DNA of 11,902 nucleotides from the NCBI GenBank assembly GCA_013298245.1, contig JAAFHD010000072.1, forward strand, positions 1-11,902, given 5' to 3'. The stretch is from Alphaproteobacteria bacterium (GTDB taxonomy: Bacteria > Pseudomonadota > Alphaproteobacteria > Acetobacterales > Acetobacteraceae). Shown piece by piece: positions 1 to 7,771 of this stretch (positions are counted from its first letter, which is position 1; every line of letters starts with the position of its first letter). Below the pieces are notes generated by a model that saw only the letters and a list, made by a program, of their open reading frames with translations, did no database searches and was not told the origin of the DNA. A program made the translations under genes and the position numbers.

Positions 1-359
1 TTGATGACGCTGTCCCATTCCTCCGCCGTCATGCGGTGGAAAATCTGGTCGCGCAGGATGCCGGCATTGTTCACGACAATGTCGATCCGGCCGAAGTTAT
101 CCATCGCGCATTGCACGATCTTGATGCCGTTATCCCAGCTGGCGACGCTGTCGGTGTTGATCGCGGCCTGGCCGCCATTCTGTTCGATGATCGCCTTGGT
201 CTGTTCGGCGGGTGTGGCGGAAAAGCCTTCACCGCCCAGCGACGCGCCCACATCGTTGATGACGATCTTCGCGCCCGCGGCCGCCATGGCGATCGCGATT
301 TCCCGCCCGATGCCGCCGCCCGAACCTGTGACGACCGCGACCTTGCCTGCCAACATCAT
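1..359 (-). CDS. SDR-family oxidoreductase, HSD17B4-like (N-terminal part, cut by window edge)
   Basis: Only the first 119 residues of an NAD(P)-dependent short-chain dehydrogenase are in the window; the catalytic Tyr/Lys half lies beyond base 1. Seen: the Rossmann cofactor loop TGSGGGIG at residues 11-18, an Asp at the end of the second strand (VINDVG, D36), and the structural NNAG at 97-100 followed by ILRD. An acidic residue at that strand end usually favours NAD(H) over NADP(H). The NDxG, GGEG and NNAGILRD pattern recalls the dehydrogenase domain of peroxisomal multifunctional enzyme 2 and its bacterial relatives, which oxidise 3-hydroxyacyl substrates; this assignment is inference. The start is chosen because GGAGG (complement of 369-373) lies 9 bases before the first of two consecutive ATGs. 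The gene lies 30 bases after the M81 peptidase stop on the same strand, so co-transcription is likely. Confidence 0.9.
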   Translation of the reverse strand, partial: MMLAGKVAVVTGSGGGIGREIAIAMAAAGAKIVINDVGASLGGEGFSATPAEQTKAIIEQNGGQAAINTDSVASWDNGIKIVQCAMDNFGRIDIVVNNAGILRDQIFHRMTAEEWDSVI

Positions 360-389
360 GCTGCGTTTCCTCCGTTTGGATGCGCCACG

Positions 390-1862
390 CTAACCCCCAG
401 CATCGCCAGCGTGAAGCCGGGCGCGCGGCACATGGCGGAAGGGCAGGGCGGCGAGGTCCAGCGCCGCCGGCCCCGGCGTGTCGCATTCGATGATGGCGAC
501 GCAGCGCTGCGCAAACGCCGCGCGGAAATGGTTCTTCGCCTTGTTCGCCAGCAGGCGCACGCCTGCCAGGTCAATGCCATGCAGCGTGAAGAAGCCCGGG
601 TCCACCGCGGCTTCCTTGCGCGATGTCAGGATCACGCGCAGCGCACCGGCGCGCAACACGGCGGTGGGGCCCAGTTCCACGCGTGTGCCGGCCTCCATCG
701 GGCCGTGGTTGCGGAAGCGCCCATCGGTCAGTTTTTCGACCACGCCGGTGAAGGGCACGGGTGCGCCAAAGGCATCGGTGGTGCGCGCGCACAGGTCGCG
801 CGTGATGGCGCCACCCACACCGGCTGCGCGCGCCGCTTCCACCGCATCGGGGTCGTGCAGGAAGGCGAAGACGGTCTCCACTGGCGGGCCTGCCGCGACC
901 AGCGCGCGCAGCAACCCCGGCGTGTCGCAGGCGCCACCCGACAAGGGATTATCCGCCGGGTCCAGCAGCGCGACGAGGCCAGGTGGTGCCGCCAGCGCGG
1001 CACGCAGCGCCACATCCGGCGACGGCAATTCCACCGCGAAACGCGCAAGGCGCGCATCCATCTCGCGCACCAGGGCGCGTGCGGCGTTGCGCGCTTCCTC
1101 CGCGCTGTCCGCCCAGCAGAATGCGGACGGCCCCGCCCATGGGCTGTCGCCCCAGGCGAAACCGCCGAAGATGCTGGCATCGGGCAGCGCCGCGTTTTCC
1201 ATGGATTGCGCGATGGCCCAGACTTCGGCCATCGGCCCCTCGGCGCTGCGCATGTGAAAACTGTGCAGCACACGCGGCAGTTTCGCGATGCCGGCATGCA
1301 GGCGCCGCCCGCCGATGCGCATCTCCAGCATGCGCAGCGCGCGCCAGGCGGCATCGGCCATGTCCACATGCGGATAGGTGCGATAGGCGCTGGCGCCATC
1401 CAGCAGCGCTGCGATCTGCGGGCTGATATTGGCGTGGAAATCGAAGCTCGCGACCAGCGGCACGTCAGGCCCGATGATGCCGCGCGCAAGCCGCACGATG
1501 GTCAGGTCGGTCTCCGCATCGGTCTCCGTCAGGCAGGCGCCGTGCAGCGACAAATACACGCCGTCGAAGCGTTGCGCCGCCAGGCCCGCCGCGACTTCGC
1601 CCCACCAGGTGGCGAAGGCGGCATCCGTCATCGGGCCGCCTGGTTGGGCCGCGGTGCAGCGCAGGATGGTCGCGCGCCAATCGGGGTGTTCGGCAAGGAA
1701 TGCGTCGAGGCCCCCCAGCTCCGTCGCGGTGCCGTGGAACTGCTTGCGCGCGGCATCGCCCGCCACCCATTCGCGCCCCCGGAAGGCGTCCAGCGGCGTG
1801 GTTTCGGGCGCGAAGGAATTGGCCTCGAACCAGAGTCGGGCAACGGCGATATGCGGCATCAT
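390..1862 (-). CDS. M81 family metallopeptidase (MlrC-like)
   Basis: A 490-residue protein of the M81/MlrC family, named after a zinc-dependent enzyme of microcystin breakdown in Sphingomonas. Most family members act on unknown amide or peptide-like substrates. Seen: the N-terminal FEANSFAPETT motif (residues 12-22), LHGA at 106-109, DFHAN at 141-145, YRTYPHVDM at 160-168, DPADNPLSGGACDT at 301-314, and a C-terminal KAKNHFRAAF at 441-450. These match the two family domains in order, with candidate metal ligands among the His/Asp of the HGA and DFHAN motifs. The length is normal for the family. The start is one of two adjacent ATGs (1862 or 1859). No strong ribosome site is visible, and in-frame ATGs farther upstream would run into the divergent gene. 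The gene diverges from a TAXI binding protein and precedes an SDR, suggesting a small catabolic locus. Activity on microcystin is not implied. Confidence 0.92.
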   Translation of the reverse strand: MMPHIAVARLWFEANSFAPETTPLDAFRGREWVAGDAARKQFHGTATELGGLDAFLAEHPDWRATILRCTAAQPGGPMTDAAFATWWGEVAAGLAAQRFDGVYLSLHGACLTETDAETDLTIVRLARGIIGPDVPLVASFDFHANISPQIAALLDGASAYRTYPHVDMADAAWRALRMLEMRIGGRRLHAGIAKLPRVLHSFHMRSAEGPMAEVWAIAQSMENAALPDASIFGGFAWGDSPWAGPSAFCWADSAEEARNAARALVREMDARLARFAVELPSPDVALRAALAAPPGLVALLDPADNPLSGGACDTPGLLRALVAAGPPVETVFAFLHDPDAVEAARAAGVGGAITRDLCARTTDAFGAPVPFTGVVEKLTDGRFRNHGPMEAGTRVELGPTAVLRAGALRVILTSRKEAAVDPGFFTLHGIDLAGVRLLANKAKNHFRAAFAQRCVAIIECDTPGPAALDLAALPFRHVPRARLHAGDAGG

Positions 1863-1923
1863 CGCATCATGACCGCGCGTGCCGCGCCGTGGTAGCCTGC
1901 CCGCCCGCATGATGGAGACACCG

Positions 1924-2847
1924 ATGCAGCGCCGCGTTCTTCTCGCCTCCGCCAGCCTGGCTGCCACCGCCCAGGCGCAGGCGCCGCTGCCGCTGTTCAG
2001 CGCCGGTGCTGGCAGTGCCTTCCTGCCCTATGCCGAGGGTATCGCCACCTTCCTGCGCGGCCGCGGCATCGCGGTGGAAGCACGGCAAAGCACCGGATCG
2101 CTGCAAAACCTGTCCTTCGTGGAGGATGATCCGCGCGCGCTGGGCACCGCCTTCCTGGGCAGTGTGCAGGACGCGCTGGATGGCACGCCGGCGGCAGGCG
2201 GGCGGCGGCACACGCGGGTGCGCGCGCTGTTCCCGATGTATGAAACCAGCTTCCAGCTGGCGGCGCTGGCGCCCACGGGCATCACAGAATTCGCCCAGTT
2301 GGCCGGGCGCCGCGTTGGCGCTGGCCCCGCGCGCGGCCCGGCGGAAACATTTTTGCGCGCGGCACTCAATGCCGCGGGCATTAGCGCCACGATCGTCTCG
2401 GGCACGCCGGCCGAAATGACCGAGGGCCTGCTGAACGGCGGCATGGACGCGCTGTGGCAGGGTGCGATCGTGCCCATCCCTTCGCTGGTGGCCGTGCTGT
2501 CGCGGGCACCCGCCGTGGTGTTCGGCCCTGGCGAGGCGGTCAGCGCGCGTGTCGTGCAGCGCCTGCCATACCTGGCGCCGGCGGTGGTCGCGGCTGGCAC
2601 CTATGCTGGCCAATCAGCGCCCATACACAGCTTTGCCGCCTGGAATTTCGTCGTCGCGAACGCGGCGCTGCCGGATGATGTGGCGCAGGCGATCACGGCT
2701 GCGGTGTTGGGGGCCGCCGATCCTGCGCGCGAGATTCACGCCAGTGCGGCGGCGACACGCGCGGCGAATGCAGGGACCAACAGGATTCTGCCGTTCCACC
2801 CTGGCGCGGCGCGCGCTTACGCGGCGCTGGGCGTCAGGCTGCCCTGA
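1924..2847 (+). CDS. TAXI family TRAP transporter solute-binding protein
   Basis: A 307-residue periplasmic binding protein of the TAXI class of TRAP transporters, which deliver organic acids such as glutamate or other carboxylates to a membrane permease. Seen: a short Arg-Arg n-region and hydrophobic stretch (VLLASASLAATA), ending in an AQA-type cleavage site near residue 18-20; the family motif RQSTGSLQNL early in the mature protein; and a C-terminal FHPGAARAYAALG typical of TAXI proteins. The RRVLL start weakly resembles a Tat signal but lacks the full motif. The start at 1924 is preferred over in-frame ATGs at 1879, 1909 and 1912 because GGAGA at 1914-1918 sits a proper distance upstream and the signal peptide then begins cleanly. 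No TRAP permease (fused DctQM) is in the window. It converges on the Ldh gene, 6 bases away. The ligand cannot be told from sequence. Confidence 0.9.
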   Translation: MQRRVLLASASLAATAQAQAPLPLFSAGAGSAFLPYAEGIATFLRGRGIAVEARQSTGSLQNLSFVEDDPRALGTAFLGSVQDALDGTPAAGGRRHTRVRALFPMYETSFQLAALAPTGITEFAQLAGRRVGAGPARGPAETFLRAALNAAGISATIVSGTPAEMTEGLLNGGMDALWQGAIVPIPSLVAVLSRAPAVVFGPGEAVSARVVQRLPYLAPAVVAAGTYAGQSAPIHSFAAWNFVVANAALPDDVAQAITAAVLGAADPAREIHASAAATRAANAGTNRILPFHPGAARAYAALGVRLP

Positions 2848-2853
2848 AGCCGC

Positions 2854-3909
2854 CTACAGCAGCGCCGCGCGGATCGTTGCTTCGTCCACGCCGATGCGCG
2901 TGGCCGCGGCCGACAGATCACCCCAGGTCACGTCATCCAGCGGAATGCCATCCTGCATGCGCCGATGCTTGGCGCGGCGTTCGGGGTCGCCCGGCAGCAG
3001 CACATGGCCAAACGCGCTGGCCTGCACATGGTCGCACACCGCCTGCACCTCATGCGCGAAGGCCGCGTTATCGGCCAGCCGCGCGGGGTCAAACACCAGG
3101 CCCATCATGCCATTGACGATACCGCGATCCTTGGGCGTTTCGGGCTGGTTGGTGCCGCCGCCGGTCAGCGCGCCTGCCAGGATTTCGCACACCAGCGCCA
3201 GCCCATAACCCTTGTGCCCGCCGAAGGAGACCAGCGCCCCGCGCGGCCCCTGGCCGAACATCACCGCAGGGTCTGTCGTCGGTTCGCCCAGATGCGTGAC
3301 CAGCGCGCCGACGGGCGCTTCCTTGCCCGCATTGAACGCCACCTTCACCTTGCCCACGGCGATGGCGCTGGTGGCGAAATCCAGGATGATCGGCGCGGGG
3401 GATTTGGGGATGCCGATGCAGACCGGGTTGGTGCCCATGCGCCCATCCGCGCCGCCATGCGGTGCGACCATCGGCGGGCCGGAGACAGCGTTGACGAAGA
3501 ACATGGAAATCAGCCCCGCCGCGGCTGCCTGTTCGGCATAGGCGCCGATGCGGCCCAGGTGATGCGTGTTGCGCAGGCCGAACATCGCCATGCCCTGCGC
3601 GGCGGCGGTGTCGGTGGCCCAGGCGGTGACCTGGCGGCCCGTCACCTGGCCATAGCCCATGCCGCCATCGAAGATGGCCATGGCACCCGCGCCGCCGACC
3701 TGCGCGGCAGCGGCGCCAGGGTTGATCAGGCCCTTTTCGGTGTTCTCCACATAGCGCGGCACCAGCTGCACGCCGTGGCTGTCATGGCCTTGCAGATTGG
3801 CTTCGATCAGGTCCGTCGCGACCTGCTGCGCGATGGGGCCAGGCGCGCCCACGCGCTCCAGCATGGTGGCGACAAGGGCGATCAGGGGTGTTTGCGCGAT
3901 GCGTGGCAT
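2854..3909 (-). CDS. Ldh family oxidoreductase (malate/L-lactate dehydrogenase type, COG2055)
   Basis: A 351-residue NAD(P)-dependent dehydrogenase of the non-Rossmann malate/L-lactate dehydrogenase family. Members oxidise malate, lactate, sulfolactate or ureidoglycolate, or reduce cyclic imines. Seen: the family signature GHDSHG at 41-46, [13 protein letters not shown] at 114-126, APHGG then RMGTNP around 149-162, DFATSA at 177-182 and [10 protein letters not shown] at 230-239. His45 of the SHG motif is expected in the active site, from family knowledge. The start at 3909 (MPRIAQ) gives a normal family N-terminus; in-frame ATGs at 3963 and 3957 would add 16-18 residues, and the ribosome site is weak in either case. 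It diverges from lipA, so the two share an upstream region. Substrate unknown; the nearby TAXI protein suggests a hydroxy- or keto-acid. Confidence 0.9.
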   Translation of the reverse strand: MPRIAQTPLIALVATMLERVGAPGPIAQQVATDLIEANLQGHDSHGVQLVPRYVENTEKGLINPGAAAAQVGGAGAMAIFDGGMGYGQVTGRQVTAWATDTAAAQGMAMFGLRNTHHLGRIGAYAEQAAAAGLISMFFVNAVSGPPMVAPHGGADGRMGTNPVCIGIPKSPAPIILDFATSAIAVGKVKVAFNAGKEAPVGALVTHLGEPTTDPAVMFGQGPRGALVSFGGHKGYGLALVCEILAGALTGGGTNQPETPKDRGIVNGMMGLVFDPARLADNAAFAHEVQAVCDHVQASAFGHVLLPGDPERRAKHRRMQDGIPLDDVTWGDLSAAATRIGVDEATIRAALL

Positions 3910-3945
3910 GGGCGCAGTGCAGACCAAACCCTGCCGTGTCACAAG

Positions 3946-3957
3946 ATGGGCGCCCAT
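3946..3957. promoter_or_regulatory. 12-bp perfect palindrome between Ldh gene and lipA
   Basis: ATGGGCGCCCAT is an exact palindrome in the 99-base divergent spacer. It could be an operator or simply chance in GC-rich DNA. If the Ldh protein starts at 3963, these bases are coding (Met-Gly-Ala-His). A TATATC at 3980-3985 could serve as a -10 for lipA, but no good -35 accompanies it. Confidence 0.2.
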
Positions 3958-4008
3958 AGCCATGGCGCGACACCCCCCCTATATCGCGCGCAGGAGACCA
4001 GCCGCCGC

Positions 4009-5007
4009 ATGGCCACGCGCACCGACATCGACCACCGCACGCGCCCCGGCGCAGAGCGCCATCCGGACAAAGCCGGACGCGCGGAGCGTCATCCGGAAAA
4101 GGCGAACCGTCCGGACAACCCCATCCAGCGCAAGCCGGCGTGGATCAGGGTGAAGGCGCCCACACACCCGGTCTATGCGGAAACGCGCGAGCTGATGCGC
4201 GCGAACAAGCTGGTCACGGTATGCGAAGAAGCGGCGTGTCCGAATATCGGCGAATGCTGGTCGCAGCGGCACGCGACCATGATGATCATGGGCGAGATTT
4301 GCACCCGCGCCTGCGCCTTCTGCAACGTGACGACCGGCATGCCCAAGGCGCTGGATGCGGATGAACCGCGCCGGGTGGGTGATGCGGTGGCCAAGCTTGG
4401 GCTGCGTCATGTGGTGATCACCAGCGTGGACCGCGATGACCTGGCGGATGGCGGGGCGGAGCATTTCGCGCAGGTGATCCGCGCCATTCGTGGTGCCGCG
4501 CGCGAGACCACGATTGAAATCCTGACGCCCGATTTTCTCCGCAAGGACGGTGCGCTGGAGGTGGTGGTGGCCGCGCGTCCTGACGTGTTCAACCACAATC
4601 TGGAAACCGTGCCGCGGTTGTATCCGACCATTCGACCTGGCGCGCGGTATTACCATTCGCTGCGCCTGCTGGACCGCGTGAAGCAGCTGGACCCGACCAT
4701 CTTCACCAAGTCCGGCCTGATGGTGGGCCTTGGCGAAGAGCGCATGGAAGTGGCGCAGGTGATGGACGACCTGCGCAGTGCGGAGGTGGATTTCCTGACC
4801 ATCGGGCAATACCTCCAGCCGACGGTGAAGCACGCGGCTGTCGCGCGCTTTGTGGAGCCCACTGAGTTCGAGGACTATGCAAAAACCGCGCGCGGCAAGG
4901 GCTTTTTGTTGGTGTCCGCCACACCGCTGACGCGCAGTTCCTATCATGCGGATCGCGATTTCGCGGCGCTGAAGGAAGCGCGCATCAGGCAATTGGCTCT
5001 GCGCTGA
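4009..5007 (+). CDS. lipA: Lipoyl synthase
   Basis: A 332-residue radical-SAM enzyme that inserts two sulfur atoms into protein-bound octanoyl groups to make the lipoyl cofactor of pyruvate and 2-oxoglutarate dehydrogenases and the glycine cleavage system. Seen: the auxiliary-cluster cysteines C72, C77 and C83 in [12 protein letters not shown]; the radical-SAM cysteines C98, C102 and C105 in CTRACAFC; and the C-terminal RSSYHAD (residues 309-315), whose serine ligates the auxiliary cluster in this family. All key residues are present. The start at 4009 follows a GGAG at 3993-3996 with a rather long 12-base gap. The frame is open much farther upstream, but that part is antisense to the Ldh gene. 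The N-terminal 45 residues are basic and contain a 10-residue tandem repeat. The stop overlaps the next start by one base (TGATG), implying translational coupling. Confidence 0.97.
   Translation: MATRTDIDHRTRPGAERHPDKAGRAERHPEKANRPDNPIQRKPAWIRVKAPTHPVYAETRELMRANKLVTVCEEAACPNIGECWSQRHATMMIMGEICTRACAFCNVTTGMPKALDADEPRRVGDAVAKLGLRHVVITSVDRDDLADGGAEHFAQVIRAIRGAARETTIEILTPDFLRKDGALEVVVAARPDVFNHNLETVPRLYPTIRPGARYYHSLRLLDRVKQLDPTIFTKSGLMVGLGEERMEVAQVMDDLRSAEVDFLTIGQYLQPTVKHAAVARFVEPTEFEDYAKTARGKGFLLVSATPLTRSSYHADRDFAALKEARIRQLALR
4054..4113 (+). repeat. 30-base tandem duplication inside lipA
   Basis: Two adjacent 30-base units encode [10 protein letters not shown] (residues 16-25) and [10 protein letters not shown] (26-35). 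The first 21 bases of each unit differ at four positions, so the copies are degenerate rather than fresh. They lie in the family-variable N-terminal tail, ahead of the conserved cysteines, and keep the reading frame. Confidence 0.8.
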
Positions 5008-5486
5008 TGCCCACGCACGCGCAGAAAAAAGTGCTGCGCCACACGCCTGAGCAGATGTATGCGCTGGTTGCCGACGTGAAGCGCTACCCGGAATTCCTGC
5101 CCTGGTGCACCGCTTGCCGCGTGATCAGCGCGGAGGAGACGAAGCTGGTCGCGGACATGACCATCGGCTTCAAGATTTTCCGCGAAACCTTCCGCAGTGA
5201 AGTGCGGCTGGAGCGGCCTGAGCTGGTCGAGGTGCGGTATCTCAACGGCCCCTTCCGCTACCTCAACAACACCTGGAAATTCATCCCGCACCCGAACGGG
5301 GTGGAGGTGGATTTCTTCGTCGATTTCGAATTCCGCAGTGGCATTCTGCAAGCCGCGATTGGTGTCGTCTTCAACGAGGCGGTGCAGATGATGGTGCGCG
5401 CCTTCGAACGCCGTGCGATGCAGCTCTACGGGCGCGGACCGCTGCCGGCCGCGCCCGCGCCTGCCAATCAGGCCGCGGCCGGATAA
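5007..5486 (+). CDS. Coq10/RatA-type START-domain protein (ubiquinone-binding)
   Basis: A 159-residue single-domain polyketide-cyclase/START-like protein of the COQ10 family. Mitochondrial Coq10 binds ubiquinone and supports its synthesis and use in respiration. The E. coli relative RatA was described as a ribosome-associating toxin, so databases often use a toxin name. Here a Coq10-like role is more likely because there is no partner antitoxin and lipA lies directly upstream. Seen: the N-terminal VLRHTPEQMYALVADVKRYPEFLPWC, diagnostic for the family, and a C-terminal helix that starts FNEAVQMMVRAFERRA. The tail beyond residue 145 is Ala/Pro-rich and variable. The start ATG shares its A with the lipA TGA stop. 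The 3' end overlaps the convergent ene-reductase gene by 19 bases. Confidence 0.9.
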   Translation: MPTHAQKKVLRHTPEQMYALVADVKRYPEFLPWCTACRVISAEETKLVADMTIGFKIFRETFRSEVRLERPELVEVRYLNGPFRYLNNTWKFIPHPNGVEVDFFVDFEFRSGILQAAIGVVFNEAVQMMVRAFERRAMQLYGRGPLPAAPAPANQAAAG

Positions 5487-6511
5487 TCCGTGTAGCCGCG
5501 GGCGTCACCGCCGTAGAACGTCGCTTTGTCGGGAGCCGCCAGCGCCAGGCTGCTCGCCAGCCGCGCGGGCAGGTCAGGGTTCGCGATGAAGGGCACGCCG
5601 AAGGCAATCGCTGCGATGCCGGCCGCCAGATCAGCCTCGGCCCGTGCCCGGTCATAGCCACCATTCAGGATCACCTGGCCCTGGTAATTCGTGCGCACCA
5701 GGGCGGGCACATCGAAGCCTGGCTGCACGTTCATCACATGCAGATAAGCGAGGTTCCGCTTGGCCAATTCGCGCATGACATGCGCGTAGGTGGCCGGCGC
5801 ATCCGGGTCCGCGATGTCGTTGAACGGATTGCCCGGGGACAGCCGCACGCCCACGCGACCCGCACCAATGGCGGCCACGGCGGCATCGGTCGCGGCCAGC
5901 AGGAAGCGCGCGCGGTTTTCGATGGAGCCGCCCCATTGGTCGGTGCGGTCATTAACATTGGGTGCGAGGAACTGGTTGGGCAGGTAGCCGTTCGCGCCAT
6001 GGATTTCGACGCCGTCCAGACCTGCCTCGCGCGCCAGCCGCGCGGCCGTGGCGTATTGCGCGATGACCTCCTCGATCTGTGCGCCCGTCAGCGCGCGCGG
6101 CGTGGAATGGTCGCGCATCGCGGTGCCGGTGAAAATCTGGCCAGGGGCGGCGATGGCGGAGGCACCCACCGGCGCAGCACCCAGCACCTCCTCATGGGCG
6201 ATGCGGCCGGTGTGCATCAGCTGCACGACGATGCGCCCGCCCTTCGCGTGCACCGCGTCCGCAACCGCGCGCCAGCCCGCGACATGGCGCGCATCGAACA
6301 GTGCTGGGATGTGCGGGTAGCCAGCACCCAGTGCCGCCGGCGCCGTGCCCTCGGTGATGATAAGGCCGGCCGTCGCGCGTTGCGCGTAGTATTCCGCGTT
6401 CAGTGCATTGGGCACGCCGCCGGGCGAGCGGCTGCGCGTCATCGGCGCCATCACGATGCGGTTGGCAAGCGTGATGTCACCCAGTTGGGTGGGGGAAAAC
6501 AGGTTGGTCAT
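5468..6511 (-). CDS. Alkene reductase, Old Yellow Enzyme family (NemA-like)
   Basis: A 347-residue FMN-dependent TIM-barrel ene-reductase. These cytoplasmic enzymes use NAD(P)H to reduce activated C=C bonds in enals, enones, maleimides and sometimes nitro compounds, often in electrophile detoxification. Seen: an N-terminal NRIVMAPMTRSR (17-28), VQLMHTGRIAH (96-106), the substrate-binding pair H171/N174 in HGAN followed by Tyr176 (the usual proton donor), GVRLSPGNPFNDI (221-233) and the C-terminal YTDYP (340-344). The HGANGYLPNQF and NPFND patterns fit the NemA/xenobiotic-reductase branch. The start at 6511 has AGGAG (complement of 6519-6523) 7 bases upstream. A 105-base spacer separates it from the hydrolase gene upstream, so it may have its own promoter. 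No TetR/NemR-type regulator is nearby. Confidence 0.94.
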   Translation of the reverse strand: MTNLFSPTQLGDITLANRIVMAPMTRSRSPGGVPNALNAEYYAQRATAGLIITEGTAPAALGAGYPHIPALFDARHVAGWRAVADAVHAKGGRIVVQLMHTGRIAHEEVLGAAPVGASAIAAPGQIFTGTAMRDHSTPRALTGAQIEEVIAQYATAARLAREAGLDGVEIHGANGYLPNQFLAPNVNDRTDQWGGSIENRARFLLAATDAAVAAIGAGRVGVRLSPGNPFNDIADPDAPATYAHVMRELAKRNLAYLHVMNVQPGFDVPALVRTNYQGQVILNGGYDRARAEADLAAGIAAIAFGVPFIANPDLPARLASSLALAAPDKATFYGGDARGYTDYPAAA

Positions 6512-6616
6512 GGGAAAGCTCCTTCGCCCGTGTTTTTGCGCCTGGCCGCGGCGTCGGGGAAATACGCTTTGGTGATGATGGTCATTCGCGCGGCGCTGTC
6601 TTGCGGGCGCCAAATC

Positions 6617-7735
6617 CTATGGCGTCAGTTCGGCATGGCGCGTGCGCCAGCGGTCGCGCTGCTGCTCTGCTGGCAGCATGGCCAGAGCGGCCGGTTCCGC
6701 GCCTTGCAGCAGCGCCGCGATGGCCGCGCGCACGCGCGTATCGTTGCGGTAGTACTGGTGCCCCAGCAGGTCATACTCGGTGCCACCCTTGGCCTTCAAC
6801 GCGTCCTGTTCGGGCAGGGACATCATGCCGCTGTAGACATCGATCACGCGCAAATTCGCGGGCAGTCCGTCGAGCGATGGCGGGCCATCATGGCCCAGCC
6901 GTTCATCGCCATTGGCCGAGCGGGAGGCACTGTCCAGCACCGGATCGAAGCAGGTCAGTACGCTGACGCGGCGCGCGATCTCCGCCACCGCGAGCAAGGG
7001 CTGGCCGGGCTTCGCGGCGCTCGATGACACATCGGCCGCAACCAGCAGCGCCTCGTCGAACAGGTCCTTCATCGTGGCGGTCATCACGCCTTGCCCAAGT
7101 GCGGCCATCGCCTTCTGCAGCACGAGGTTGCCCATGCTGTGCGTCAACAGCGCCATGCGCGGTGCCTTCGTCTTGGCGCGCCGCTTCGCCGCCAGCAGCG
7201 CTTCGAACAGGCGCGCCAAAGCGGGCCCGGCGGCCATGGCATCGCGCTGGTCGAGGCGATACTGGGCCTTGGCGGATTCAGTCAGGAAGCCGCGGAATTC
7301 CGGCAGGAAGAAGGTGCCGTCCGATGGCCAGGAAAACGCCAGCGGTACCAGATTCTGCCCGGCTTCTTCGTAGAATTCCTGGATCTGCGCGGCGCGGCCC
7401 ATGCTGTCATTGAAGCTGTTCATGAAGCCATGCACAAAGAGCAGCGCGATGCCGCCATTGGCTGCGGCCTCGGCCAGCCAGGCGTCGAGCAGCTTCGCGC
7501 AATCGCCCTTTTTAGGGTCGGCGAAGTTATCCAGCCCGGTGATCGCGGGCGGGCCGCGCAGTTGGCGGGGCGTCTCGGTGGCGTCAGCACCGCCCACGCG
7601 CTTCACGCTGACACTGCCGAGCACCAGGCGGCGCTGGCCTGGCAGGTCGGGCGCGCTGTCCTTGGCGAAGCCGGTACTGCCCGGGTCGCGGTCGCGGTTG
7701 GTGGCGAAGCGGATGGTGATGGCGGCTTCAGGCAT
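6617..7735 (-). CDS. DUF900 alpha/beta hydrolase
   Basis: A 372-residue alpha/beta-hydrolase-fold protein of the DUF900 family; the substrate is unknown. Seen: the oxyanion-region motif FVHGFMNSFNDS (100-111), FSWPSDG (134-140), the nucleophile elbow THSMGN (198-203) with Ser200, a candidate acid in the FDPVLD segment (263-268), and His326 in LLGHQYY as the likely third triad member. The first position of the elbow is Thr rather than the canonical Gly. No signal peptide or membrane segment is apparent, so it is probably cytoplasmic. The start at 7735 is preferred over 7750 because AGGAG (complement of 7742-7746) lies 6 bases upstream. The gene diverges from the thiol dioxygenase gene and is followed, 105 bases later, by the ene-reductase. 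Confidence 0.88.
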   Translation of the reverse strand: MPEAAITIRFATNRDRDPGSTGFAKDSAPDLPGQRRLVLGSVSVKRVGGADATETPRQLRGPPAITGLDNFADPKKGDCAKLLDAWLAEAAANGGIALLFVHGFMNSFNDSMGRAAQIQEFYEEAGQNLVPLAFSWPSDGTFFLPEFRGFLTESAKAQYRLDQRDAMAAGPALARLFEALLAAKRRAKTKAPRMALLTHSMGNLVLQKAMAALGQGVMTATMKDLFDEALLVAADVSSSAAKPGQPLLAVAEIARRVSVLTCFDPVLDSASRSANGDERLGHDGPPSLDGLPANLRVIDVYSGMMSLPEQDALKAKGGTEYDLLGHQYYRNDTRVRAAIAALLQGAEPAALAMLPAEQQRDRWRTRHAELTP

Positions 7736-7750
7736 CGGGGGCTCCTGCAT

Positions 7751-7771
7751 CCCCTGGCCATCCGGCCGGGG
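7751..7771. promoter_or_regulatory. GC-rich inverted repeat in the divergent spacer before the thiol dioxygenase gene
   Basis: CCCC-T-GGCC, a 4-base loop, then GGCCGGGG can pair over 8 bases with one bulged T. It lies between the DUF900 start and the cupin start, about 40 bases upstream of the latter. No T-run follows on either strand, so it is not a classic terminator. An operator or leader hairpin is possible, as is chance in GC-rich DNA. Confidence 0.3.

Noticed and set aside
36..1895. A 619-codon open frame on the plus strand, opposite the M81 and SDR genes
   Set aside because: It is antisense to two well-recognised genes, its product is rich in Arg/His/Gln with no family motif, and high third-position GC commonly leaves antisense frames free of stops.
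1865..1914. 7-base inverted repeat CATCATG ... CATGATG in the M81/TAXI spacer
   Set aside because: Short, with a 36-base loop, and made largely of ATG-rich start regions on both strands; expected by chance.
2965..4008. Upstream in-frame extension of lipA (348 codons)
   Set aside because: This part is antisense to the Ldh gene; the conserved LipA sequence and a ribosome site support the start at 4009.
5007..5486. RatA toxin of a toxin-antitoxin system
   Set aside because: No small partner gene is adjacent, and coupling to lipA with a Coq10-type N-terminus favours a ubiquinone-binding protein.
5738..7027. A 429-codon plus-strand open frame opposite the ene-reductase and hydrolase genes
   Set aside because: It spans two genes of the other strand and the spacer between them, with no protein-family signature.
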